From Lunularia cruciata (taxonomy: Eukaryota > Streptophyta > Marchantiopsida > Lunulariales > Lunulariaceae): a stretch of 64,000 nucleotides of DNA. Made by a program: the position numbers and the translations under genes. A model generated the notes under the pieces. The model ran no database searches. It was not told the DNA's origin and saw only the letters and a list, made by a program, of their open reading frames with translations. The stretch covers positions 55,177,665 to 55,241,664 of the forward strand of contig OX419757.1 of assembly GCA_948567375.1 (NCBI GenBank), read 5' to 3'. The stretch's first letter is position 1, and each line of letters starts with the position of its first letter. Below are positions 35,106 to 47,021 of the stretch, one piece after another.

Positions 35106-35947
35106 GTGAAATACACGGAAGTGGTCTTATTCCTGTCCATCTCCGAAGATGAGGAAATTCAGAATTTGGACCGGTTGATCATGAACGAGAAAATGTGAAC
35201 TTCATCGATGAATTCTTGGTCGGAACATGGAAGATGATAACCACTTACCATAAGCATATAGAGAAGTTCGCCACTTGAATTTGTATGAGATGGGGATTCT
35301 GAACGGGGATCCTATGTGATAAGCTTATTCTAATCAATGACGAACCAGGTATTGTTACTTGTGCTTGCTGTCTTTCGGCATCTCCCTGTGGCACCAACTA
35401 ATGTGGATGTATCACCGTTACATTTTCTCTTCCTGAGTAAGAATGTCAATTCTACGTGTTATCTTCTCATCCAAGTTTGGGATAAGGAATGCTTGTTTTG
35501 ATAACTTTGATTTATTGGATCCGAGTTGAGAGGCTTTCATCATAAACATTGCCACGATAGTAGAGATTGGTGTATTTATGGGGTCATAAATGAGATAGCG
35601 ATTATAAATAAGCCATAGCAGATGGAGAATAGACTGGTTGGCCGAGAAAAACAATACTGCATAAATATACATGGAAGGAAAGTATTTTAAAAGATTGATC
35701 AATTGCAAAAACACAAGCAAAATACATGGAGTAGATTGATTAAGTTGCATTAGCACAAGCTAGATAAAGAACATATTGATTAAGTTGCATGAGCGATGTA
35801 CTTCAAAGAACAAGCACATTCTCCAATAGAGATTTTTTCAGTTATAAATTAAACAGGTAGAAATTCTCTAGTAAGTTAAGTAACCTTGGTAAGAATAAAC
35901 AATTCCTCATCATCAAGATTATTCATAACTTTCCATGGACTTATTGC

Positions 35948-35986
35948 CATATCATAACAACATGGGATACATGTTGTTATGATATG
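35948..35986. repeat. Perfect 17-bp hairpin, 5-nt loop
   Basis: CATATCATAACAACATG, a loop GGATA, then the exact reverse complement. It lies just before the first recognisable Ty1/copia sequence. Confidence 0.95.
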
Positions 35987-36551
35987 TTAATTATATGAGA
36001 GGGAGCAAACCATTAAGAGACTCATTGCAAGACTACTCATGAGAGAAACCTTAAACAGATGTATAGAAGATAAAGAAGAGATTACAAGGGAGAAAGCTTT
36101 TTTAATACTTGATAGAAGAAGATACAATGACAAGACATAGAAGAAGATATTTTTGAAGAAGAGAACAAAGCTATAACAAGTGCATAAAAAGGTGAATTGG
36201 GCAAGAGAATGTAGAGGTGAGCAAAACCTCTCCAAAGGAAAGTACCACAATACAACTATTCTTAAAGGTCATGCTAATGCTCTAAAAATACATAATATTG
36301 CATTTACTACATATTCTAGCAATGCAACACGTTTTGATAAATATGTAGACAAAGATGTTTAGTATATTAATAGAGGAGATTCAGAGCACATGATAGACAA
36401 ACAAGAGTAGATCCAACATTTCATGAAGATTGAAGAAGAGACTGTATATTGGCCAATGTTGTTGTTGATAATTGTAAGGTTTAGGTTAGTGGAGTGGAAA
36501 ATATACCAATTTCTTGTGAGATTGGTGCAAGAAGAAAAGAAGGAGTCATCT

Positions 36552-37299
36552 TGTAATACACCGAGGACAAGAGAAGAGAGAAAAAAAAAATTTCATACTC
36601 AATCATCCGATGCCCCAAAGGAGCACCTTCTCTTTATTATATACACAAAGAGGATCTCTTCCAAGGAAGCTCGACCATAGGATTAGGCACACAAATAGGT
36701 GACATCTCACCAAGCTCCACCCTTGGATTACTTACTTGGATGGGTGACATGTTGGTCCTAGTCCTATCTGGTTGGTCAAATAAGCTTTGACCAGAGGAAA
36801 TCTTTTAGGAAATCTTCTTGTAAGAATTTCAAAATCATGTGGGTTAGGTACTGTTGAAAGCTCTCAACGAGACAAACCAAGGGGGAGGGAAGGCCAGCCT
36901 TTTCTCCATCAACACGGGGGGTGGAGGGGGGAATATGTACATTTTGAGGCTTAATTCATCTGTTTAGGCCTCCAAAATTGCCTTCAAAGATTTCAGGTAT
37001 ATTAGGTTCCTATTCTATTAGTAGAAGTCCCCTTTTGGTGATACCTCTTTTTGATCTATTTATTCCATCATGTTTAGCATCCATCCAAATGTTACAAAAC
37101 CAATTCTCACCTTTAAATCATATGCCTAGCTATTGGTTCTAAGGTTTTCAAGTCTATTTTGGTTTTTGCACTATTAGTAGAAGTACTCTTTTGGTGATAC
37201 TTCTATCTGATCTATTTTGACCATCATGTATAACATCATTCTAGATGTTACCAAACCGAATTTCACATCTAGATCATATGGCTAGCTCTTGGTGTTACA
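36552..37299 (-). repeat. E3 3' LTR
   Basis: 748 bp, in reverse orientation, from TGTAATACA to GTGTTACA. It abuts the polypurine tract (reverse-complement ACCTCCCTCCTTTTAAG). Confidence 0.88.
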
Positions 37300-37406
37300 T
37301 ACCTCCCTCCTTTTAAGACTCAACTTCCTCGTTGTGCAACTCTTGCTCAAACGCTTGCACCAACACCGATGCATGTGTCAAATTGGCAGCAGGCTCCCAT
37401 GTTGCT

Positions 37407-39260
37407 TCATAGATGGGGTAACCTTTCCACTATACTAGATAGTCCACCCGCGGATAGCGAGTACCACGCATGCATTTTATATTCCTCTATGCCATCAATG
37501 AGTGTTGGACAAGGTCGAATGTCTTGTGTGGAATGACACAAGCCTGATTGGGGAGCATATTTGCATAGTAGGGAAACATGGAACACTAGATGGATCTTCA
37601 TGTGTGGTGGTAGCTCAAGGTGATAGGCCACATCACCGACTCGACAAAGAATTGAGAAAGGCCCAATAAAACGAGGTTTGAGATTACAAGGTCCAACTAA
37701 TGTGAGGTTGGTTGTTAATAGCCACACCTGATCCCCAAGATTGAACCCCATGTGCCTACGGTGTGCATCAGCATACTGCTTTTGTTGATTTTTCACAATT
37801 TGTAAGTTGTGCTTAGCGCTCTCCACACCTTGTTAGATTCTAGAAACAAATGTGTTGACTGCGTCAACCTTGGTAGCCACAGGATGGATCTTCATCAAAC
37901 TAAAAGATGTGAAGGGATGCTCACCATAAATTTAGGAAGAATGGAGTGACCTGGGTGGATGCATTCACTAAATTTTTGTAAGTAAATTCCACCAACGGGA
38001 ATAGGGTGTCCCACCTCTCTTGCTCTTTTAAGGTGAAACCGCGTAACATGTCTAAAATAGTGCAATTAGCCCGCTCTGTTTGTCCATCTGTTTGTGGGTG
38101 GTAAGCTGTGGACATGGCCAACTTGGTTTTGAAGAAACCAAAGAGTGTTTGCCAAAACAAACTAGTGAATTGAGTGCCTTTGTTGGTGATGAGTACTCAA
38201 GACAAGCCATGGTGAGAGAAGACTGTATCTAAGTATAATTGAGCTAGTTGTGGGGAGGTCACATCCTTGGTGGTAGGGTGTACATGAATTATTTTGCTGA
38301 GCCGGTCCACAAAGACCACAATGGAGTCAAACCCTAAGGTGGTCTTGGGTAATTCACAGACGAGATCCATACTCACCTACTCCCAATGTTGGGCAAGAGT
38401 GGGGAGAGGTTGAAGGAGGCATGCAGGAGCTTGATTAGAAGCTTTGGTTTTGTTGACAAAGTAGGCAGCTGCACATGTAGTCCATCACATCATTGCTCAT
38501 CTTGGGCCAATAGTAATGACGTTGGACTGTATCCAAGGACTTGTTCACTCCGACATGACTTGCAATGGCCAAATCATGACATTCCGCTAGAATGATGGTG
38601 CGTAATTCTGGGACATTTGGGATCCATAATCTGCCATCACAAAAGGTGAGTCCTTGGGTGTTGGTGATGCCTTTGGATGATTGTGCTTCTACAATCTATA
38701 GATCAGTTTTTATAGCAGCTAGAATCTCTTGCCAAAATTCAGGGTTAATCTTAATCTCTATCACCAAGTTGTTTGCCATTGGCATGCAAGTGAATGCATA
38801 TGCAAGTTGTTTCTTACCTTCCACATAGCTGATTGTCATGTTGAGGCGTTATTGCCACTCTGCACACAAATTTGGCAACGAGATAGATCCTTCTATGTCT
38901 CAAGGTAGACTAGAGGTTTATGGTCAGTCTCTACTACAAATGCCTTCTCGCCCAAATAGTGCTTCCAATGCTTGGTTGCAAGAAAGATGGCAAGCTCTTC
39001 TTGTTTTGTGGTATGGTAGTTGCGCTCTACCGGTAACAACTTTCAAGAGAAATATGCAGTTGGATGCCATCTGTCATGCCACTCTTGTTGTAGGAATGCT
39101 CCTATTTCTATGCTTGATGCATCTATAGCCAACTTGATTGGACGTTTTGGGTCATACCACTTCAAGATTGGTGCATGTAGCAAGGCAGTTTTCAATTCTT
39201 GAAAGGCCAACTCTTGTGCGGTTCGTCATGTCCACTTCTTCTCCTTGCCAAGTAAGACTA
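37407..39260 (-). pseudogene. E3 RNase H, integrase and chromodomain region
   Basis: On the minus strand: integrase C-terminal segment at 37407-37826 (NLGDQVWLLTTNLTLVGP, LELPPHMKIHLVFHVS), core at 37921-38360 (YHPQTDGQTERANC), zinc-binding part about 38380-38660, RNase H about 38800-39260. Fossil pol sequence. Confidence 0.8.
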
Positions 39261-40640
39261 TTAAAGGCTGTGCAACCTTGGAGAAGTCCTTGAAAAATCT
39301 ATGATATAATCCCGTCAACCCTAAGAAGCTCTTGAGTTGAGTCTGATCTTTTGGAACACTCCATTTTTGAATGACCTCAATTTTATTTATCAATACTTGA
39401 ATGCCCTCTGCACTTACTCTATGCCCCAAGTAGTCTATTTCAGACTCGCCAAACTCACACTTTGAGATTTTTGCATACAATTGATTCTGTCTTAGAATCT
39501 GGAGGACTTCTTGTGGATATTGTTTATGTTCTATCATCATACTACTATATACTAAGATGTCATCTTAGAAGACAATAATAAACTTATCCAAGTATGGACA
39601 AAATATGTCATTCATTAGACTCATGAAAGTGGTAGGTGCATTAGTGAGGCCAAAAGGCATAACCAAATACTCAAAGTGGACATACTTGGTTTGAAAGGCA
39701 ATTTTGTATACATCCTCCTCTACAATTTGGATTTGATTGTAACCACTCCGCAAGTCCAATTTGGTGAAGTATCTTGCTCCATGGAGTTGATCAAATAGGT
39801 TATCCATGCAAGGTAAGGGGAATTTGTTCTTTGCTATTTGTTGATTGAGACCCCGATAGTCAATGCACATGCGCATTGTACCATCCTTCTTCTTCACAAA
39901 CAAGACAAGAGCCCAATATGGTGATATGCTAGGTTGGATGAACCCTTTCTGTAACATCTCCTTAATTTGAGTCTTACACTCCTCCAACTCATGAAATGAT
40001 AGGTGATATGGGGCCTTACAAAGAGGTGTCTTCTCCACGAGTGTCTCAATTTTATGATCTACTCTCCTTTTTGGTGGTAATCCTGAGGGTAGATCATTGG
40101 GAAAGACATCTTGAAACTCATCCACCACATCTTTCAATTTCTCAGGAATTTGTCCATCAAGTTGTGCACTTTGGACTTCTCTTGTTAGACCCATGAAACA
40201 TCTATCAATCTTACAGATAGTTGCCGTCCCTATGACATACAGAGGTAGTTCTTGCTTGTGTGGTTTTTCTTTATCCCAATGATTGACCATTGGTGGTTCT
40301 CACTACTTTCTTCCTCCAATCTACTATAGGGTTGTAATGCTCCATCCATGGTATGCCTAAGATTGCATCATAATGAGCTAATTATATCACTTGCCACTCA
40401 ATTGCTTCTTGATATTTTCCTATAGAGAATCTTACCCACCTAGGTAATGATTCAATCCTCTCTATTTGCCTTTTAGGTAACTCTACTTCTTCACTCTCAT
40501 CTCTCTCTAGATACATTCCCAATCTTATTGCAATTGAGCAAGACAATAAATTCTTTGTTGCTTCCAGATCTATTAATACTCTCACTTCATTGCTTTCTAG
40601 GACTCCATTCACAATAATCAATTGTGAGGTTGCCTTTTGG
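39226..40640 (-). pseudogene. E3 protease and reverse transcriptase
   Basis: RT at 39226-40290 ([50 protein letters not shown]) and protease at 40382-40621 (LIDLEATKN, a decayed D-T/S-G-A site). Fossil. Confidence 0.82.
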
Positions 40641-40649
40641 GACCTTTGT

Positions 40650-42412
40650 GCATTTGTCTTCTTCCTTCCTTTGCTTCTTTGCTTCCTTATTGAGCCAATA
40701 AGGCCGTAAGGTACATTTACTCGTAATCTTCATTTTCCAAAGTGATTTCCACCTCCTCCTCTTCAATGTGCCTCTCCATGTTGTTTAAAGATTGCCTGTA
40801 TGAAGGCCAAGGGCCTCTAGGGAAACAAGCGCAATAGTTGGTAGATATGTGCCTAATATGGCCACAATTGTAACAACAACGTTGTTCTCCTCAAGTTCCT
40901 TCTCTTCGTGTGACTCCATCTCTTTGTTCTTCTACCCGTCCACGCTCTCCTTGAAGTGGTCGTGCTCCTCAATCTCAAAATCAAAGGTTGCCCAATTCCA
41001 TTGGTACTGGTCCACCTATGTGTGGCATTTCTGCCCAATAATGTTGAGATAGAACTACCCCTTCACCTCCACCCAATGCTCTTACTATGTTTTGTGCACA
41101 AGCAATGGCTTCAAATATCGTGCGAGGATTTTGCACCATGATTTCTTGGCGAATCTGCTCCTTCAACCCTCATTTGAAATTGTTGAGAGCCTTTGCTAGA
41201 CTCATGTCGGTTATTGTGACTTGTAGATCTAGAAATGCCTCCATATACTCTTGTATGTTATTCTTCTATCTCAATCCCCATAGTCAAATTTGGGCCATTC
41301 GCACGGAATCCACCAATTGAAAATTCTTCAGCAATCCTTCTTGCATTACTATCCACGTGACCTCTCTTCTCTCTGCCAACATAGATCATTCCCAAGCATC
41401 ATACCATGTGAGGGCTTTATCAGTCAAGTATTCACATGCAAACATGCCTGCAACATGCTTTTTGATCTTTGTTGAGAACAATCAAAAATATCAATTCATT
41501 CTCAAGATCCAATTTTCCACTACTCCCATGGTATGCTGCCCCTTGTAAGGCTCAATGTTGCAGGTCTTCTTGATCCGGAGTAGCAATGTGGCTTCATTGT
41601 TGATAGGATTCATAGGCACTGGTGCCTCTTGAAGTACTTCAGTCGTAGGCACTAGGTTTTGAGATGGCTCTTCTTCTTGCATTGCTTGATCATTCCTGAG
41701 GATCTACACTTGACTTTGTAATGTTTCCATGGTCATCTTAATCTCTCAAAATTCATTCAACATTCCTTGTATTCCTTGTACCAGCTCTTGTAATTGCGGA
41801 TCTATGGTTCATGCAACACTCAATTGCTAATGTCTATTTCAATACAAAGTCAATATGATCACTCTGGAAGATGCACAAACTATTGGAACTACCATTGAGA
41901 ACTCAAAAGCTATCACTCATTGATAATTCTCCTCACCAAAATTCCTAACTACACAATCTCTAAACATCACTTTCGGTCTCACTACATAACAAATTTCTAC
42001 TTGAGTGTTGAAAGGGAGAAGATTTGGGACATTCACATCCATAACATCATAATAGAATGTAGATTTTCAAATCCCACTCTTTGTCGTATATCACCACAGG
42101 TAGAATCATCGGGTTTGGTGAGTTCATCACCCTGTCCATGAATTCTGCTCCAAAGTGATAAACTAGCAATGGTCTCATTTTCTCATGCTGGATGTACATA
42201 ACCTTGATGTGGAATGGATTCAAGGATGGAAAGCTAAGTGCGGGAAATCATCCTCCCGGTGCATCCATCCCATCCGCTCTCTAAAGTCCTTCCTAAGTCT
42301 AACAATTGCTCTATGTTCTCCATCCACCTCAAATTACTCAATTTCAATAGTTCATCTTCTTCCAAGAGGGGTGACCCACTCTCTTGGACTAAAACACTTG
42401 CTCTAATACCAT
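40650..42412 (-). pseudogene. E3 gag, leader ORFs and primer-binding site
   Basis: CCHC knuckle region about 40840-40880, capsid about 41100-41500, N-terminal helix about 41680-41800, two leader ORF remnants about 41870-42280, and a decayed initiator tRNA-Met site next to the 5' LTR (about 42400-42411). Fossil. Confidence 0.75.
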
Positions 42413-43093
42413 TGTATTACTCCGAGGACAAAAGAAGAGAGAAAATACAAATTTCATACTCAATCATCCAATGCCCCAAAGGAGCACCTTCTCTTTATTA
42501 TATAGACAAAGAGGATCTACTCCAAGGAAGCTCCACCCTTGGATTACTTACTTGGATGGGTGACATATCGGTCTTGGTCCTATTTGGTTGGTCAAATAAG
42601 CTTTGACTAGAGGGAATCTTTTAGGGAATCTTTTTATAGGAATCTTAAAATCATACGGGTGAGGTACCATTGGAAAGCTCTCAACAAGACAAAGCAGGAG
42701 GGAGGGAAGGCCAACTTTTCCTTCATTGGGGAGAGAATGTGCACATTTTCAAGGCCTAATTTATCCATTTAGGCCTTCAAAGATTTTAGGCATATTTTGG
42801 TTCCTATTCTATTAGTAGAAGTCCCTTTTTGGTGATACCTCTTTTTGATATGTTTAGTCCATCATTTGTAACATCTATCTAGATGTTACAAAACCAATTC
42901 TCACCTTTAAATCATATGTCTAGCTATTGGTTCTAAAGTTTTCAAGTCTATTTTGGTTTCTACCCTATTAGTAGAAATACTCTTTTGGTGATACTTCTAT
43001 CTGATCTATTTTGACCATCATGTATAACATCATTCTAGATGTTACCAAACCAAATTTCACATCTAGATCGTATGGCTAGCTCTTGGTATTACA
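42413..43093 (-). repeat. E3 5' LTR
   Basis: 681 bp; partner of 36552-37299. Length and sequence differ noticeably from the partner, so E3 is not recent. Confidence 0.85.
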
Positions 43094-43250
43094 CATCAAA
43101 GGAGTTCTAGCATTTCAAAGTTAAAGCAAAACTTATTCAACGATGGTCAAGCAATAGATAAAGATATCCATACCACCTATACCAAGGTTGCTACATGGAT
43201 AAAGATAAGATAGTGGTAATAACAAGTCTACATGATTTAAAGCACTATAG

Positions 43251-43695
43251 TGTCACGCCATTTGTAGTGCCGCATCTAGATACTCGGACACTAGAGTTCC
43301 AATGATAGTAGTTATTTCAGCAGTTTCTCAGAGACTACTTTCAGGCAGTTGGATTTCATGTTTGGGGTATTGATTTCACGGTAGGGCCCACCGTCACTTC
43401 GCATCATTTGCACCGTCGAGTGTGCTGTCAATGGGACCGTTAGGGTTTCAGAGCTAGCTCGAGTCCAAGAGGTATAGTTTCAAAGTGAGCTCTAGAGAGC
43501 TCACTTCTCTGATGTTGAGCATTCAAGTTCCTGGCTATGGTGGACAGAGGCCGGCGAGCATCACTTGGATTCTCTATGCTTGAGTGGGTGTGGCTTGACT
43601 GTAGTCAGTGCCTAGTTGTTGGCAGTTTATAGAGTGACAGATCAAGTACTGATCTGAGTTGAGTTGAGTTGAGAGTGTTAAGCAATCTGATTACA
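43251..43695 (+). repeat. E5 5' terminal repeat (B copy 1)
   Basis: Starts TGTCACGCCATTTGTAGTG and ends AATCTGATTACA. It matches 58219-58667 over about 445 bp, with many small differences. No standard primer-binding site was recognised after it. Confidence 0.8.
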
Positions 43696-45071
43696 TTAGA
43701 GAAGTGAAGTCAGGGAGGAATCGGGTGCAGGAACTATGAGTGTTGGTGGTACTCCAAGCTCGGTGGATCGTTGGTAGCTCAATTCAAGTTTAGTGTTTCC
43801 CTAGTGTGTAGAAGCTCGTTCAATTGATGCAGATTTGGCAGTTAGGCGGATGGTGTGCGGAAGCGCTGGCCAAATTTTGAGCAAAGAAGGAGTAAATTTT
43901 GAGCAGTTGTTGTGATTTTGAGCTCAAGAGGTGAAGGCAAGACCAATTTGCTGCGAGTTGGGCTCAGAAAGTCAAATTGAAGGTGGAGTTGGGAAGCTCT
44001 TCTCATGAATTTGTGATTTGGAAAAACCTGTGTTGTCAATTTGGCTCAAGTGGAAAGTTAGCGAGGGATTTGGCGGACGTCCAACTTTAGGGTTTACGTC
44101 AGATTTTGGCCAGATTTGGAGAAGTTTTGCTAGTTTGGAGAACTTTCACAAATTTGGAGAAGTTTCGCCAATTTTGGAGGAGGTTTGAAGTGGCAACAAG
44201 AAAGGCCTCATTTGGCATTTCGAGGCTTTGAGGCATAGGGCTGTGGGCTATGAGAGGCTACAAAGGGCCAGCAAGCCAACTTGCTGGCGTGAGGCTAGCT
44301 AGTTTAGAGTAGATCTTGGTCATTGGTTGGCAAAATCTGCCTTTCCTGCTAGATTATGTGCAACAGGGTTTGACCCCTAGATCTCTTGTTCCTAGACTGG
44401 TGCCCTAGCCAACTGGTCCACCCTCACTTGTTGTCCTAGTGACAGTGCCACTGTTATTGATACACATGTAGCTTTGGCTAGGAGAGGCAATTTGATCCCA
44501 TTCTTGGTGATCCTAGTAGCTTAGGGCTTAGATACCAACTTCTCTTATGTCAAATGCCAAATGGTGGCAGAGTCAGTCCCGTGTTGTATTATGAGATGGA
44601 GGGTTTTCATTTAGATTTCTTGTGATTGGACCTCCTCCATTCTCTACTTCCTATTTGTGCACCACGTTTGTGTGAGGTGCCCTGACTTTTGAGCGTTGGT
44701 GCTCTGTTGTGCTCTCGGTGGTGAGGCTGGAGTGATGACCAATCAGACTACCTTTTTTTCTCTCTGGTGAGGCAGGAAGTGATGACCTGCAGACCGTGAG
44801 AGTGCGTGTTATGATTGCAGGTTACAGGTTGCCATTTCCCCTAGTGTAGTTATCTCGGTTAGAGTTACATTAGTGGGTGGTGCTTGGTGGTGTTGGCACT
44901 TGGTGGGGTACTTGCGGTTGCGACTTGCGGTTGCAGTTGGTGGTTTGGGTTTGCTGTTGTGGTTACTTTGTCACGACGGAGTTCTTTGGAGATTCCAGAG
45001 GAGTTAGCCATGCCATACGCAGTGGGTTTACTTGGAGTGGTGCTTGGTATCAGCCTGTATCTCAGGTCCCA
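43696..45071 (+). other. E5 leader region
   Basis: About 1.4 kb between the terminal repeat and gag, G/T-rich, with repeated phrases such as TTTGGAGAAGTTT near 44100-44170. It includes the tRNA-like stretch at 44355-44425. No long convincing coding frame before the gag start near 45072. Confidence 0.5.
44355..44425 (-). other. tRNA-like / SINE-head-like stretch
   Basis: On the minus strand TGGACCAGTTGGCTAGGGC resembles a pol III A box with a D-arm, and about 35 bp later GGGTCAAACCC resembles a B box with a T-arm. The spacing suits a tRNA-derived SINE head. No clean acceptor stem or anticodon loop, so not called as a tRNA gene. Confidence 0.4.
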
Positions 45072-46267
45072 ATGAGGGAGGAGATTGACTCTGAGTTGGA
45101 GTTCGACATAGGAGCTGATTCAGTTGAGAGTGCACTTGGTGTGTCCGCACCGTTGTTGTGGGACATGGATGAGATTTATGGGGCCTCCAAAGGCCCTAGG
45201 CGTTACTCTAGTACATTGGGTACCATTGAGTTGGATGATTTCATCCAAGAGTTTGATAGTTGGTGTGATCTGCAGCAGATGCGGAACCCGACTTTGTTCA
45301 CACCCTTCATGGCATGGAAGGGGTTGTTTTAGCACTTGGAGGGTCCGCCGATGGATGACTACCATGAGTTTAGGAGAGCTCATTTGGAGGAGATTGAGTT
45401 ATGGAGACAGTATTGGTCTCCAAACTATGTCTCCATCACTTCAGGCTCGGTGGCCAAGAGTAGATCGGTTGTACCTACGAGTTCTAGCTTGAGTAGTGTG
45501 GGTGGAGCTAGTGGAGGTGCACTAGCTGGAGATAGTGCTACTACGAGTGGAGGTACTGCTGCAGGAGGTGGTGTGGTATCGGGGTTAACCCCATGGTAGA
45601 GTTCTTCCTATGTTTGAGGCAGAACTACCAAGGAGTGCGGATTGACAAGTTGAGGAGCTTGCAGGAGTTCCAATGGAAGGCCGGAGAGAGCCTACGCAAG
45701 GCATACACTTGCATGAGGCGGCTGATCAGTTTCACTTAGGGAGTTATTGAGGCCTAGGGAGTTACTGAGGCCCAAGCAGTCCAGTTTTGGTATGGGATAC
45801 TGGATAGGGAGTTACGACGTAGAATTTGTGATGTTACGTTGTTGCAGGCTACTTCGCCCACTTTGGCAGTAGTCTTTGGTTTGGCTGAGTGTATTGAGCT
45901 CAATATGGTGGAGGAGAGAGTGGTGACATCTAGATTTGGTAGGGAGACCTCATCCACGGCTGTGACTTCTTCTAGAGTGCAGTAGAGTGCACCATGCCCA
46001 GTTGGTTTTCGAGGACAGGGTGGATAGCCTAGATCCTATGGAGCGAGTGGAGGGCCTAGTGGAGTTAGGCACTTACCCTCATTTTTGGGTCAACAGCAGC
46101 CAATGAGTGGTGGTGTTGCTTGTTGGACTTGTAGTGGACCTCACCATCAGAGAGAGTGTACTCAGGGTAGTGGACCTGATACCTCGGGTGCATCACAGCC
46201 AACACATAGGCAATGTGAGCACTGCCACAGATTTGGTCACACTAGTGACCGGTGTTTTGACCTACAT
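45072..46267 (+). pseudogene. E5 gag with two CCHC knuckles (left part)
   Basis: Begins about MREEIDSELEFDIGAD. The capsid-like part has LDDFIQEFDSWCDLQQMRNP and a later RRLISFT-type helix, then two zinc knuckles, CWTCSGPHHQREC and CEHCHRFGHTSDRC (about 46120-46260). It is interrupted by E4 and continues at 51943. Fossil. Confidence 0.72.
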
Positions 46268-47008
46268 TGTAATACTCCGAGGACAAGAGAAGAGAGAAAA
46301 CAAAAATTGCACACTCAAACAATCGATGCCCCAAGGGAGCACCTTCTCTTTATTATATAGACAAAGAGGATCTCTGCCAAGGAAGCTCCACCATAGGATT
46401 AGGGACACAGATAGGTGACATGTCAGCAAGCTCCACCCTTGGATTACTTACTTGGATGGGTGACATGTCTGGTCTAGGTCCTATCTGGTTGGTCAAACAA
46501 GCTTTGACCGGAGGGAATCTTTTAGGGAATCTTCCTGTAGGAATCTCAGAATCACGTAAGGTACTGTTGGAAAGCTCTCAATGAGACAAAGCAAGGGGGA
46601 GAGAAGGCCAACCTTTCCTTTGTTGGGAAGGGGGGGGGAATTTGCACATTTTCGAGGCCTAATTCATCCATTTAGGCCTCCAAAATTGCCTTCAAAGATT
46701 TCAGGCATATTTCGGTTCCTACTCTATTAGTAGAAGTCCCCTTTTGGTGATAACTTTTTCTGATCTGTTTAGTCCATCATGTGTAACATCCTTCCAGATG
46801 TTACCAAACCAATTCTCACCTTTAAATCATATGTTTAGCTATTGGTTCTAAGGTTCTCAAGTCTATTTCGGTTTCTGCTCTATTAGTAGAAGTACTCTTT
46901 TGGTGATACTTCTATCTGATCTATTTTGACCATCATGTATAACATCATTCTAGATGTTACCAAATCAAATTTCACATCTAGATCATATGGCTAGCTCTTG
47001 GTATTACA
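46268..47008 (-). repeat. E4 3' LTR
   Basis: 741 bp, TGTAATACT to GTATTACA, followed by the reverse-complement polypurine tract at 47009-47024. Confidence 0.9.
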
Positions 47009-47021
47009 GACCTCCCTCCTT

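Larger units (their letters stand above)
33301..35947. other. AT-rich intergenic stretch
   Basis: Very AT-rich with no credible coding frame. It contains the microsatellite at 34481-34522, the degenerate tandem repeats at 34728-35105 and a small local duplication of GATTAAGTTGCAT (about 35735 and 35778). No gene seen. Confidence 0.5.
36552..43093 (-). mobile_element. E3: chromovirus family A element nested in E8
   Basis: 3' LTR 36552-37299, polypurine tract, chromodomain/integrase end, integrase, RNase H, RT, protease, gag with CCHC, leader ORFs, primer-binding site, and 5' LTR 42413-43093. Flanks CATCT (36547-36551) and CATCA (43094-43098) are a near-match 5-bp duplication; removing the element restores E8 reading (KESSKEF). 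A complete set of parts with many breaks. Confidence 0.88.

Noticed and set aside
44355-44425. A functional tRNA gene on the minus strand
   Set aside because: A and B boxes are approximate and no proper acceptor stem or anticodon loop can be drawn; kept only as a SINE-like motif.
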